Positions 8,115 through 17,245 of a stretch of 64,000 nt of DNA are shown here, one piece after another (the first letter of the stretch is position 1; each line of letters starts with the position of its first letter). Source of the DNA: UBA4717 sp045577925 (lineage in GTDB: Bacteria; Bacillota; Clostridia; Oscillospirales; CAG-272). A program made the translations under genes and the position numbers. The stretch spans positions 1 through 64,000 of the forward strand of contig JAZNJH010000008.1 of the NCBI GenBank assembly GCA_045577925.1, written 5' to 3'. Under the pieces are notes generated by a model. It was not told where the DNA came from. It was given only the letters and a program-made list of their open reading frames with translations, and made no database searches.

Positions 8115-9482
8115 TTATTTATTTGAATGAATTTGACGCAAGATGGTTTTAACAAAAGTATGCATTAACACCGAAAATAAATAGGCACAAGAACAAAAGA
8201 AGGCTGAAAGTATATACAATTTTTCAAAGTAAGCTGCATTTATACCTGTGATTAGGTGAAAACATTTACAAACATAATCGTTCGACACAATTGCTATAAT
8301 AATGGAAAAAACGGAACTGATAATGATTATATATCCTTTTAAATTCAGTTTTTCTTTAAATATGTAGCATGTCATTGAAATGAAGAAAGCGAACACAAAC
8401 AAAGATATAAAAGCTATCGTTTCTTGATCTTGCAGCATATTGAACAATATCGTACTAACCTCGTGTGTTTCAAATATTGACCACCAAAATCCTAGTGTGA
8501 ATATAATTGCAGGCAATGTAGATAAGAGCAGACATAATAGTAACTTTGCCGACCATGAAAGTATACTTTTAATATTAGATTGTGTTTTTACTTTTGTTGC
8601 TATAATTTTAAAACGTCTCTTTATAGAAATAAAGAAATTATGCTTTTTAGGAGAAGTGCTTTGTCTTTTAAGGGGAATATTATTAACACGAGAACCGCAA
8701 TAACTGCAAAAATCACTGCCTTTAATTAAAGCACGTCCGCATTTATGACAAAGGGAAATATCCTCGGCCAACATCGTTTGTTTTCCATCATCTAAATTTA
8801 TATGACTTGATGTTTGTTCTACAGCTTCGGTTTTAATACCGTCGGAAGAAAGAACGAAAGGCAAAGCGGCTTTTTGGGATTCGTTTTCAGATGATTCTGC
8901 TTCGAATGCCGGTTCTGAATATTCGCTGAAAGAAGATAAAGTGTTCTCTTTTTGTTCTTCGGTTATTGACTTGTTATCTAATTGCTGTTCGAGGCATTTT
9001 TCAGCAATTTTATATAAATAATATGCTTCTGAGTGCGATGCATTTTTTCTGTTTTTTAGAGAATTGAGCTTGTATAAAACGCCATTGTAAAGAGCGTTAT
9101 ATGTAAGCGTTACTATGCTTTCGGTTTCTTTGTAAATATCATTATTTGTCTCAGTATATACTTTTATATAGTTTAATAGGCTTGTTTTCCCTGCCAAGCT
9201 TGTAAAGCCAAGCTTGCGCTCGTAATTTTCAATTATTATTTTAGATATTTTAATAATATACTTTGTCACAATTGATTTACTATTGTAATTTGAATGCTTT
9301 TTTGCAACATACAAACTTATTCCATAAATTATTAGTGTAGGGAGACTTCCGGTTATTCCGATATATGAGAATAATGTTACTAACAAGCTTGATATTGTTA
9401 TGTGGAATAACCATATTAAAATGGTGGAAACTGTTCTTTTTGCGACGTAACTTACATTACATTTAGTTAGTACTTTATTCAT
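8115..9482 (-). CDS. Multi-pass membrane protein with internal zinc ribbon, unknown function
   Basis: The start ATG at 9482 has AGGGGAATC just upstream; the frame extends further 5' but that part overlaps the preceding gene. The 455-residue product has two membrane helices near the N-terminus (about 25-60), a long polar region rich in Ser and Glu, a zinc ribbon CHKCGRALIKGSDFCSYC, and about four C-terminal membrane helices. The ribbon would face the cytoplasm. The start overlaps the end of the upstream zinc-ribbon gene by 8 bp, so the two form one transcript. No enzyme motif is visible; sensing, scaffolding or envelope stress are all possible. Confidence 0.65.
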   Translation of the reverse strand: MNKVLTKCNVSYVAKRTVSTILIWLFHITISSLLVTLFSYIGITGSLPTLIIYGISLYVAKKHSNYNSKSIVTKYIIKISKIIIENYERKLGFTSLAGKTSLLNYIKVYTETNNDIYKETESIVTLTYNALYNGVLYKLNSLKNRKNASHSEAYYLYKIAEKCLEQQLDNKSITEEQKENTLSSFSEYSEPAFEAESSENESQKAALPFVLSSDGIKTEAVEQTSSHINLDDGKQTMLAEDISLCHKCGRALIKGSDFCSYCGSRVNNIPLKRQSTSPKKHNFFISIKRRFKIIATKVKTQSNIKSILSWSAKLLLCLLLSTLPAIIFTLGFWWSIFETHEVSTILFNMLQDQETIAFISLFVFAFFISMTCYIFKEKLNLKGYIIIISSVFSIIIAIVSNDYVCKCFHLITGINAAYFEKLYILSAFFCSCAYLFSVLMHTFVKTILRQIHSNK

Positions 9483-10827
9483 TATGATTCCCCTGTTGAA
9501 TTTTAGGTATTTCTGTACCGCATTTTTTGCAGAATTGACTGTCACCTTTTAGCTTTGATCCACACTTGTGGCAGAATTTAATTTCAGTTATTTTGGCTCG
9601 TCTTTTTGATTTGAATTTTAATGCTATTGCAATAAGCGCTGATAGTAATGCTATACAGCAAACTCCTATACCAATATAACCTAACGCTTGTTCAGGAGAA
9701 ACTTCCTTGGGTTGATGTTGCGATTCATAGACTTCTAGCCTACTGTCAAATTCATCCTTGCTCATTATTATAGAATTTTCCATTTCGGATGGGTATTCTA
9801 CACTAGAAAGAATATTTGCAAAGTCGTTATAATAATCAATAAAAGAGGTGGCAGAGGCAGAGGCGTATTGGTAAAAAGCAAAATATCCGTTATTCATGTA
9901 CACCAAGTAATCAGCAGTTATATTTATTGTTGCACCGCTGATTTCGGTTGAATCGGTATAACTTGTTTTTAAATATTTATATCCGTTATACGTTTTTTGA
10001 ATGGTATTTGTTTCATCTAATCCCAATTCCGTCATGAGAGACATGAGCATCTCTAAATCAAAGTCTTCTCTGGAATATTTATAACGTTCTTCGAATGGGA
10101 GAGAGCTATATATATCAGAATATCCAAATAAAATATAAGTATCTCCGTTTTCTTCTATAAATTTAGCTTGTATAAGTTCTGAGTCAGTATTTAACAAAGG
10201 TAATTCTTCCCAACCTTCGGGAATGGAAAATGTTATCCCGGAAGCTTCGTGGGTGTAGACAGTATTTTTTTGTTTAGCTTTCTCGTTTGCTTCTCTTAAT
10301 ACTTCGAGATTTTTTTCTTTTTCCTGCTCGGAACGTTCTAAGTCTGATATAATTTCTTCTCGGCTTTTTTTTATGGCCGTAGAATTTGATGTTTCGTATT
10401 GTCTATCCAAAAAGCTTTCATATTTCAATTCTTCTCTTTCGGTTGAAGCTACAGAAGTTTCGGTCTGAGATGCCTGTTCTTTTGCTTTTTCCTCGCGCAG
10501 CTTTTTTACTTTTTCGATGGTTTCACTTTTAGCAAAGCTTATTTTTTCAGAAGATTCAGAAACGGAATTATTCTGTTCGAGTTGCTTTTCTCGGCGAATT
10601 TCTCTTACCTTTTCAATAGTTTCAGGCTTTGCACTGCTTGTTTTTGCCGATGTTAAAGCAATATGATCTTCTTTATCAAGCAAATTGTCTATGTATTTTT
10701 TTCTAATGTTTTCTAGCGCAGTGGAAGAATTTTCAGATTGACTTGTTTTGTTCGATATATTACCTTCTTCGTACAAACTTAAAGTAAGGTTAACATATCG
10801 CTTATCTAAATAACTTTCGTATGTCAT
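9475..10827 (-). CDS. Single-pass membrane protein with coiled coil and C-terminal zinc ribbon
   Basis: The 450-residue protein starts with a charged, repetitive helical region holding two related 16-residue units (AKPETIEKVREIRREK and AKSETIEKVKKLREEK). It then has a globular part starting GITFSIPEGWEELP, which resembles PsbP/lipoprotein-type folds, a single membrane helix near residues 385-407, and a C-terminal zinc ribbon (CHKCGSKLKGDSQFCKKC). There is no signal peptide. It is the first gene of a two-gene operon with the next zinc-ribbon membrane protein and has its own promoter. Function is unknown. Lower GC than the neighbouring operons suggests accessory origin. Confidence 0.65.
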   Translation of the reverse strand: MTYESYLDKRYVNLTLSLYEEGNISNKTSQSENSSTALENIRKKYIDNLLDKEDHIALTSAKTSSAKPETIEKVREIRREKQLEQNNSVSESSEKISFAKSETIEKVKKLREEKAKEQASQTETSVASTEREELKYESFLDRQYETSNSTAIKKSREEIISDLERSEQEKEKNLEVLREANEKAKQKNTVYTHEASGITFSIPEGWEELPLLNTDSELIQAKFIEENGDTYILFGYSDIYSSLPFEERYKYSREDFDLEMLMSLMTELGLDETNTIQKTYNGYKYLKTSYTDSTEISGATINITADYLVYMNNGYFAFYQYASASATSFIDYYNDFANILSSVEYPSEMENSIIMSKDEFDSRLEVYESQHQPKEVSPEQALGYIGIGVCCIALLSALIAIALKFKSKRRAKITEIKFCHKCGSKLKGDSQFCKKCGTEIPKIQQGNHNE

Positions 10828-10930
10828 AAGTCCTCGTACGTATTTTTAAATTTAGATAGTATTTCAATTGTTATGTAGAGTTCACGAATATAGTGTGTTT
10901 AGTTCATATTATGATGATCACTACAATACA

Positions 10931-10960
10931 ATTATACCTTGGGTTTATGCGAATTGTCAA
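10931..10960 (-). promoter_or_regulatory. Sigma-A-type promoter for the zinc-ribbon pair
   Basis: Read on the minus strand: TTGACA (10960-10955), an 18-bp spacer, TATAAT (10936-10931), about 100 nt before the start at 10827. Confidence 0.7.
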
Positions 10961-11167
10961 TACTTTTGCAATATATAGGCATATTATTTAAAAACACATT
11001 AGTGAATATGTACTGCAAAGCTATTTTTGACTTTAATATAACGAATTCAAAATGAAATGACTTAAAAAATCCGCCTAATTCCATATCGACCGAAAAATTT
11101 AATCCGCAAGTGCGAAATGCACAAAAACGCTCAACGCAAGTCACGGGAAATATGTCATAAATGTGCA
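10961..11167. other. Intergenic region, nothing recognised
   Basis: This AT-rich stretch lies between divergent promoters. An open minus-strand frame at 10932-11168 overlaps the promoter and has no ribosome site. I see no RNA gene or repeat here. Confidence 0.5.
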
Positions 11168-11196
11168 TTGAAATGAGTGTATGTGTATGTTAAAAT
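11168..11196 (+). promoter_or_regulatory. Promoter of the liv operon
   Basis: TTGAAA (11168-11173), 17-bp spacer, TAAAAT (11191-11196). The transcript would have a leader of about 70 nt before the livJ ATG at 11273, which is preceded by AAAGGAGAA. Confidence 0.6.
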
Positions 11197-11272
11197 TATA
11201 TTAACATATATTTAATGTAATTTTCGGAATATATGCTGAAAATTTTAGCCGAAAGGCAAAGGAGAAATAACC

Positions 11273-12409
11273 ATGAATACAATGAAGAAAGTGCTAGCTC
11301 TTGTAATGGCTCTCGCTATGTGCGCAGTATGCTTTGCAGGATGCGGAGCAAAGACAACAAACTACGCTGCAGAGAACACAGAATTCTTTATCGGCGGTAC
11401 AGGCCCTCTTACAGGTGACGCTTCCTCTTACGGTATCTCCGTTCAGGAAGGCGCTCAGCTCGCTATTGAAGAAATCAACGCAAATGGCGGCCTTAACGGT
11501 ATCAGCTTCAAGTTCGATATCAAGGACGATAAGGCAACAGCAGCAGATGCGGCAACAGGCTACGACACACTTTACGAAGCAGGTATGCAGGCTTCTATCG
11601 GTTCTGTAACATCCGGCTCTTGCGATTCTTTCGCATCCAAGGCTGATGAAGACGGACTTTTCGCAATTACACCCTCTGCTTCCGCAGCAAACGTAATTGA
11701 AAACAGACCCACAGTATTCCGCGTATGCTTTGGCGACCCCGACCAGGGTTACCTCGCGGCAGAAGAACTTACAGCTAACTATACAAACATCGGTGCTATC
11801 TACGATACAAGCGTATCCGTTTCCTGAGGTATCTACGAAGCATTTGTAGCAAAGATGGCTGAACTTAACGTTGAATTCAACACACAAACATTCGACGCTG
11901 AAAACAAGAAGGACTTCTCAACTCAGGTTGAAGCGCTCAAGGATTGCGATGTTATCTTCCTTCCCATCTACTACACAGAAGCAGGAACGATCGCAAAGAC
12001 AGCAGCAGCTAAGGGTTGTGATGCGCTCCTCTTCGGATGTGACGGCCTTGACGGTATCGCAGGTCAGCTTGACGAATCTGTAACAAGCGAGATCAGATAC
12101 ATAACACCTTTTGATGCAACAAGCGATGATGAAGTTGTAAGTAAATTTGTAACTGCTTATGAAGCAAAGTACAATAGAACACCCGACCAGTTCGCAGCAG
12201 ACGGATATGACGCAGTTATGACAATCTTCGAAGCAATGAAGAAGGCTAACGTAACAGACGTAACGATCAGCGCACAGGCGCTCTCTGAAATCCTCGTTGC
12301 AACAATAACAGCAGACGATTTCACATTCAAGGGTGCAACAGGCGAAATGACATGGGATGAATCGGGCGCATGCACCAAGGTTCCCCAGATAGTTGTTCTT
12401 AACAAATAA
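11273..12409 (+). pseudogene. livJ: Branched-chain amino acid ABC transporter binding protein, interrupted by in-frame TGA
   Basis: The first part (11273-11827) begins with a lipoprotein signal ending in CFAGC, followed by the periplasmic-binding-protein start FFIGGTGPLTGDASSYG typical of LivJ-type receptors. A TGA at 11825-11827 stops it after 184 residues. The same frame continues at once with GIYEAFVAKM and runs to a normal C-terminus at 12409 (...VPQIVVLNK). Homologues read through this point as one chain (usually S-x-G-I-Y), so only one codon is affected. Options are a nonsense mutation, a sequencing error (TCA is one change away) or programmed read-through. The rest of the transporter operon downstream is intact, which argues for recent change or error. 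Codon use is highly biased, as expected of an abundant lipoprotein. Confidence 0.8.
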
Positions 12410-12430
12410 TTAAGCAAAAACACATTATGT

Positions 12431-12475
12431 CATTTTGGTTGGGCGTAATTTCGTCCAACCAAAATGTCGTTTTTA
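12431..12475 (+). terminator. Intrinsic terminator/attenuator between livJ and livH
   Basis: CATTTTGGTTGG and its exact complement (12431-12442, 12455-12466), extended by three further pairs around a 6-nt loop, form a stem of about 15 bp followed by TCGTTTTT. It would make livJ transcript more abundant than the permease genes, a common arrangement for binding proteins. Confidence 0.8.
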
Positions 12476-12491
12476 GTATGGAGATTTATTT

Positions 12492-13355
12492 ATGAGTACA
12501 TTCATTGACGGACTGAGTCTGGGCAGCATATACGCCCTTATAGCACTTGGCTACACAATGGTATACGGTATTGCAAAAATGCTTAATTTTGCGCATGGTG
12601 ACATAATCATGGTCGGCTCATACGCAATACTCACAACGCTTGCCATGAATGGACATCCCGTTCTTGCAATAGTTGCGGCAATACTTGTTTGTACCGTGCT
12701 TGGTGTAGTAATCGAAAAGGTAGCGTACAGACCGCTCAGAGGCGCGTCACCCCTTGCCGTACTAATTACGGCGATAGGCGTAAGCTACCTGCTTCAGAGT
12801 ATCGCACAGCTTATATTCGGCGCACAGACCAGACCTATAAGTCTTGTTCATTTTGAACCGATCACAATAGCAGGCATTACTGTAAGTCTTTCTGCGATAA
12901 TATCGCTTGTTGTGGGCGCACTTATCATGATATGCCTCACGCTTTTCATCAAATTTACAAAGCTTGGACGCGCAATGATCGCTGTGTCTGAAGATAGAGC
13001 AGCGGCAAAGCTTATGGGCATAAACGTCAATATGATAATTCTCGTTACGTTTGCAATAGGCTCGGCACTCGCGGCATGCGCAAGTACGTTCTACGTAATG
13101 CAGATACCAAATACAAGCCCGACGCTCGGCTCAATGCCCGGTATAAAGGCATTTACAGCCGCAGTAATAGGCGGAATAGGATCGATACCCGGAGCAATGC
13201 TCGGAGGAGTACTTATGGGTGTGGTTGAAAAGATATCGCTCAGTATACCTGTGCTTGCACCATATACAACCGCGCTTGAATTCAGCCTGCTTATACTTAT
13301 ACTTCTTGTGAAGCCCACAGGACTTCTTGGGAAGAAGAGAAGAGAGAAGGTGTAA
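12492..13355 (+). CDS. livH: Branched-chain amino acid ABC transporter permease LivH
   Basis: The 287-residue membrane protein has about eight hydrophobic helices and starts FIDGLSLGSIYALIALGYTM, the characteristic LivH N-terminus, followed by LNFAHGDIIMVG. The region AVSEDRAAAKLMGINV (about 160-175) is the cytoplasmic EAA-type loop that contacts the ATPases. It imports Leu/Ile/Val or related amino acids together with LivM, LivG and LivF. It is preceded by GGAG and the terminator after livJ, and livM follows after 3 bp. Confidence 0.92.
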   Translation: MSTFIDGLSLGSIYALIALGYTMVYGIAKMLNFAHGDIIMVGSYAILTTLAMNGHPVLAIVAAILVCTVLGVVIEKVAYRPLRGASPLAVLITAIGVSYLLQSIAQLIFGAQTRPISLVHFEPITIAGITVSLSAIISLVVGALIMICLTLFIKFTKLGRAMIAVSEDRAAAKLMGINVNMIILVTFAIGSALAACASTFYVMQIPNTSPTLGSMPGIKAFTAAVIGGIGSIPGAMLGGVLMGVVEKISLSIPVLAPYTTALEFSLLILILLVKPTGLLGKKRREKV

Positions 13356-13358
13356 TAA

Positions 13359-14507
13359 ATGGCAGTAAAAACAAATCGCAGACCATTTAAAATCAAAAAC
13401 TACATTTCTTACATTGTTATCGCTCTGTTTCTCATAATAAGTGCGACTTTGGCATTAACGGGTTACATGCCAAGATCAACACAGAATCTTCTGTCGCAGA
13501 TAGCGTTTTCAATAATACTTGCCGTATCGCTTAACCTTGTTGTAGGCTTTCTCGGTGAGCTCAGCCTCGGACATGCAGGCTTTATGTGCGTTGGCGCATA
13601 TCTTGGATGCTTTCTTGCAAACTTCTTACATACGATTATACCATCAAATCTTGCGGTTCTTATAATTTCAATGATCGTAGGAGGACTTATAGCGGCTGTA
13701 TTTGGTTTTATAATAGGTCTACCTGCTCTCAGATTAAAAGGCGACTACCTTGCAATCGTAACTCTTGCATTTGGCGAGATCGTAAGAACTATATTCAAAA
13801 ATCAGAAGGTATTCGGCGGAGCACTCGGACTTTCGACGAAAAAATACGGTTCCACGCTCTTTATAGTAGCGTTTGTCGTAGTACTAATTATGCTTGCAGT
13901 AGTGCAAAATCTTGTAAGAAGTAAGCACGGTCGTGCTATAACCGCAATACGCGATAACGAAATTGCGGCGAAGGCTATGGGAATAAACGTAACATATTAT
14001 AAGCTTTTCGTATTCATTATTTCAGCATTCTTTGCCGGTATCGCAGGCGTTATTTACGGTCACTTCACAACGCCTGTGCTTTATTCGTTCTTCTCATATA
14101 ACTATTCAATAGAAATACTGGTTATGGTAGTTCTCGGTTCAATGGGAAGCATCAACGGCTCGATAATAGCCGCGGCACTTATAACCTACGTTAACTTCTT
14201 ATTGCAGACAAAGCTTTCGGGCGATCTTGCGGCGCTTAAATACCTCATTTACGCGCTCATACTCATTACTATTGTAATAGTAAACAACGCTCCCGGCCTC
14301 ACTGCTATCAAGGAAAGACTCAGCATCAAGCGTTTTCTTTCAAAGATCATCGCAAAGGTGTACAAGCCAAAGTACGATCCGTCAAAGCGTAAGGACGATG
14401 AAGCGTATTGGCACCGTATTCCCACAAAGATACAGATGGACGAGGTTTTGTCTGTTGACGTAACACCCGACACCACTTATACCCCCGATAAAAGAGAGGA
14501 GAAATAA
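13359..14507 (+). CDS. livM: Branched-chain amino acid ABC transporter permease LivM
   Basis: The 382-residue polytopic protein has the LivM hallmarks VSLNLVVGFLGELSLGHAGFMCVGAY and LRLKGDYLAIVTLAFGEI. The cytoplasmic coupling loop is AIRDNEIAAKAMGINV. A hydrophilic C-terminal extension of about 55 residues follows the last helix and lacks a recognised motif. It partners with LivH in the membrane. The gene starts 3 bp after livH and ends 2 bp before livG. Confidence 0.92.
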   Translation: MAVKTNRRPFKIKNYISYIVIALFLIISATLALTGYMPRSTQNLLSQIAFSIILAVSLNLVVGFLGELSLGHAGFMCVGAYLGCFLANFLHTIIPSNLAVLIISMIVGGLIAAVFGFIIGLPALRLKGDYLAIVTLAFGEIVRTIFKNQKVFGGALGLSTKKYGSTLFIVAFVVVLIMLAVVQNLVRSKHGRAITAIRDNEIAAKAMGINVTYYKLFVFIISAFFAGIAGVIYGHFTTPVLYSFFSYNYSIEILVMVVLGSMGSINGSIIAAALITYVNFLLQTKLSGDLAALKYLIYALILITIVIVNNAPGLTAIKERLSIKRFLSKIIAKVYKPKYDPSKRKDDEAYWHRIPTKIQMDEVLSVDVTPDTTYTPDKREEK

Positions 14508-14509
14508 CC

Positions 14510-15283
14510 ATGCAGGATAAGTATTTGCTTGAAACGGTTGACCTCGGTATCTCTTTCGGCGGACTTAAAGCGGTACAGGGAATAAATTTGAAAATAAAGA
14601 AAAACCAGCTCTACGGTCTTATCGGACCTAACGGAGCCGGAAAAACAACTATATTTAACCTGATAACAGGTGTATATACACCAACAACGGGTAGATTCTT
14701 CCTTGACGGCGAAGACCTCACAGGTAAGAAGCAGGAAGCGATAAATCATAAGGGAATTGCCCGTACCTTCCAGAACATCAGACTGTTCAATAATATGACG
14801 GTTATCAGTAACGTAATGGTAGGTCTTCATAATCAGAAAAAGTTCAAAAGCAACCCCTTTACAAGTATGCTCAGACTTCCCGCGCACTTTGAGAGTGAAG
14901 AGAATATGAGAAAACGCGCAAAAGAACTTCTTAACATATTCGGTCTTGAGGACGAGCGAAACAACCTTGCGTGCAACCTTCCGTACGGTAAGCAGAGAAA
15001 GCTTGAAATTGCACGTGCTCTTGCAACAAATCCGAAGCTTTTGCTTCTCGACGAGCCTGCGGCGGGTATGAACCCGAACGAAACCGAAGAGCTAATGAAT
15101 ACAGTCCGTTTCATCCGCGATAACTTCGATATGACGATACTTCTTATTGAACATGACCTTAAATTCGTATCAGGGCTTTGCGATGAAGTAACAGTACTTA
15201 ACTTCGGTACAACACTTTATACGGGCGAAGTTGATAAAGCGCTCCACGATCCCGAAGTAGTAAGAGCGTATATAGGAAAGTGA
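14510..15283 (+). CDS. livG: Branched-chain amino acid ABC transporter ATPase LivG
   Basis: The 257-residue ATPase has Walker A GPNGAGKTT (about 43-51), a Q-loop in FQNIRLF, the family-specific signature segment LPYGKQRKLEIARAL in place of LSGGQ, and Walker B LLLLDEPAAGMNP. The C-terminus LNFGTTLYTGEVDKALHDPEV is typical of LivG. With LivF it powers transport at the inner face of the membrane. The ribosome site GAGGAGAAA lies across the end of livM. Confidence 0.93.
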   Translation: MQDKYLLETVDLGISFGGLKAVQGINLKIKKNQLYGLIGPNGAGKTTIFNLITGVYTPTTGRFFLDGEDLTGKKQEAINHKGIARTFQNIRLFNNMTVISNVMVGLHNQKKFKSNPFTSMLRLPAHFESEENMRKRAKELLNIFGLEDERNNLACNLPYGKQRKLEIARALATNPKLLLLDEPAAGMNPNETEELMNTVRFIRDNFDMTILLIEHDLKFVSGLCDEVTVLNFGTTLYTGEVDKALHDPEVVRAYIGK

Positions 15284-15293
15284 GGGATGTATT

Positions 15294-16004
15294 ATGGCAA
15301 TGCTTGAAGTAAGAAACCTCGAAGTATATTACGGCGTGATACAGGCTCTCAAAGGCATCAGCTTTGACGTTAACGAGGGCGAAATCGTAACGCTTATCGG
15401 CGCAAACGGCGCAGGTAAGACGACTACGATGCAGAGTATCATGGGACTTATCCCTGCAAAACACGGCACTATAACCTACGAAGGTCAGATAATAAATAAA
15501 GTACCGTCACATAAAATAGTAAAGCTTGGAATGACACAGGTGCCCGAGGGCAGACACGTGTTCCAGGAGCTTACGGTATATGAAAATCTCCTTCTGGGCG
15601 GTTATATCGAAAACGATATGAAAAAGATAAAAGCCGACATCGAGGACGTGTATGCACGTTTCCCAAGACTTAAGGAAAGACATAGCCAGATAGCAGGAAC
15701 GCTCTCGGGCGGTGAACAGCAGATGCTCGCAATGGGTAGAGCTATAATGAGCCACCCGAAGCTTTTGATGCTTGATGAGCCGTCGATGGGACTTGCGCCA
15801 ATACTTGTAGACCAGATATTCGATATAATAAAGGAGTTCCACAAATCGGGAACGACAATACTTCTCGTTGAGCAGAACGCAGGAAAGGCGCTTGAAATCG
15901 CCGACCATGCATATGTTCTTGAAAACGGACAGATAGCACTCTCGGGAACGGGAGCAGAGCTTGCCCAAAGCGACGAAGTAAAGAAAGCGTATCTCGGTGG
16001 ATAA
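15294..16004 (+). CDS. livF: Branched-chain amino acid ABC transporter ATPase LivF
   Basis: The 236-residue ATPase has Walker A GANGAGKTT, the LivF-type segment VPEGRHVFQELTVYENL, an LSGGEQQMLAMGRA signature and Walker B LLMLDEPSMGLAP, followed by the H-loop region ILLVEQN. It is the last gene of the operon, 10 bp after livG, and an intrinsic terminator follows at 16051. Confidence 0.93.
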   Translation: MAMLEVRNLEVYYGVIQALKGISFDVNEGEIVTLIGANGAGKTTTMQSIMGLIPAKHGTITYEGQIINKVPSHKIVKLGMTQVPEGRHVFQELTVYENLLLGGYIENDMKKIKADIEDVYARFPRLKERHSQIAGTLSGGEQQMLAMGRAIMSHPKLLMLDEPSMGLAPILVDQIFDIIKEFHKSGTTILLVEQNAGKALEIADHAYVLENGQIALSGTGAELAQSDEVKKAYLGG

Positions 16005-16050
16005 AAAAATAAAGCCGCTTTTGGCACACCTGCTAAAAGCAATATTTAAA

Positions 16051-16085
16051 AAAAAGACATAGCTATTGTTTGGCTATGTCTTTTT
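16051..16085 (+). terminator. Terminator of the liv operon
   Basis: AAAAAGACATAGC pairs perfectly with GCTATGTCTTTTT (13 bp) around a 9-nt loop. Confidence 0.85.
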
Positions 16086-16132
16086 CTTAGAAATTTTCTA
16101 TGATTAGTAGAATTAAGTCTATGTTGCAGTTA

Positions 16133-16161
16133 TTGATTCGGAATCAAAAGTACTTTATAAT
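16133..16161 (+). promoter_or_regulatory. Promoter of the XRE regulator gene
   Basis: TTGATT (16133-16138), 17-bp spacer, TATAAT (16156-16161), 40 bp before the ATG at 16202. Confidence 0.65.
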
Positions 16162-16201
16162 ATATATAGACGCGTCGGAACAATTAAATTTGGAGGTTAC
16201 T

Positions 16202-16990
16202 ATGATGGAATTGATGATCGGCAACAAACTTAAAGAATTGCGCCGTAGCAGAGATTTGACTCAAGAAGAGGTCGCAGCTCACCTCGGGATTTCTTTTCAA
16301 GCAATCAGCAAATGGGAGCGAGGTGACGGATATCCGGATATCACCATTCTACCGTCATTGGCAAATTATTTTGAAGTATCCATTGACGAATTGATTGGAA
16401 TGGATGAAATTTCTTCTGCCAACAAACTTAATGAGATTAATCAGAAATGGCAGGAAAACAGAGCATTTGGAAAACATAAAGAAAACGTAGAGCTTATGCG
16501 AAGTGCGCTGAAAACTTACCCTAACAATGCACTTTTGTTAATCCAGCTATCTGCATCTCTTGAACGACTCGACGGAACAGAAAAAGAAATGAGGGAGTTA
16601 TTAAAAGAGTCTATTCTGATTCAAGAGCAGATTTTGCAATATTGCAATGATTCAGAAGTGAGGGGTGCAGCACTTTTCAACATATCCGATGCATATTACA
16701 GATATGGGGATTATGAGAAAGCGGTAGAATACGCCGACAAGTTACCGAATTTGTATAAGACAAGAGAAACTGCAATGGTGCGCATTTTAAAAGACGATGC
16801 GGAAAAGAACAAGATTGCAAGGTCTGCTATAGAGGCGTTGGCATGGCTGTTATCATACCATATGACGGCACTTTCAGATACTGAAAACGATAATCTGTAT
16901 AAAGAAAAGATCATAAAAATATTAGATGTTCTTTTTGAAGGTAATGAGAGTGATTTTATTATCGAAATTCGCAAGAGAGCAACCCAATAA
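16202..16990 (+). CDS. XRE-family transcriptional regulator with helical repeat C-terminus
   Basis: The ATG at 16202 follows GGAGG by 5 nt; the frame opens upstream at 16100 but that would include the promoter. The 262-residue protein has an HTH_3 domain in residues 1-70 (LKELRRSRDLTQEEVAAHLGIS, then ISKWERGDGYPD). The rest is helical with TPR-like spacing (ALFNISDAYYRYGDYEKAVEYADKL). This architecture is common in Firmicutes regulators that sense peptides or stress, but the ligand here is unknown. It stands alone between two terminators. Confidence 0.8.
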   Translation: MMELMIGNKLKELRRSRDLTQEEVAAHLGISFQAISKWERGDGYPDITILPSLANYFEVSIDELIGMDEISSANKLNEINQKWQENRAFGKHKENVELMRSALKTYPNNALLLIQLSASLERLDGTEKEMRELLKESILIQEQILQYCNDSEVRGAALFNISDAYYRYGDYEKAVEYADKLPNLYKTRETAMVRILKDDAEKNKIARSAIEALAWLLSYHMTALSDTENDNLYKEKIIKILDVLFEGNESDFIIEIRKRATQ

Positions 16991-17107
16991 TTATCGCCCC
17001 GCTTCGAGTGTGGCACAAAAGTCTTCTTCCACAGTGGAAGATTATTATATTGCCATAGAGTGAGTACACCTGCAGGGTGTAACAAGCTAAATGTAGGCTA
17101 ATCGTTA

Positions 17108-17140
17108 AAAAGGACAGATACGAAAAGTCTCTGTCCTTTT
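17108..17140 (+). terminator. Terminator after the XRE regulator region
   Basis: AAAAGGACAGA / TCTGTCCTTTT, 11-bp perfect stem with an 11-nt loop, inside a hairpin-rich intergenic region. Confidence 0.65.
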
Positions 17141-17147
17141 GTTATAG

Positions 17148-17185
17148 GGGCGTTCTGCGAACGCCCACGAGCGAACACAGTTCGC
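17148..17185. repeat. Two adjacent small palindromes, REP-like
   Basis: GGGCGTTC-TGC-GAACGCCC (17148-17166) is followed 4 bp later by GCGAAC-ACA-GTTCGC (17171-17185). Short GC-rich hairpins of this type are frequently dispersed between genes in Clostridia; the second one shares GCGAAC with the first. Neither ends in a T run. Confidence 0.5.
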
Positions 17186-17245
17186 ACCTACTATGGTATG
17201 TTAGACCAGCTTTTTGGAAAGTATTCCTTAAGCGGATTTTGTTTT

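Noticed and set aside
10932..11168. 78-codon minus-strand frame upstream of the zinc-ribbon pair
   Set aside because: It overlaps a consensus promoter, has no ribosome site and no recognisable domain.
11825..11870. Reassignment of TGA as a sense codon in this genome
   Set aside because: Several intact genes in the window end with TGA at the expected family length (for example asd at 32520, pyrD at 42720), so TGA is a stop here.
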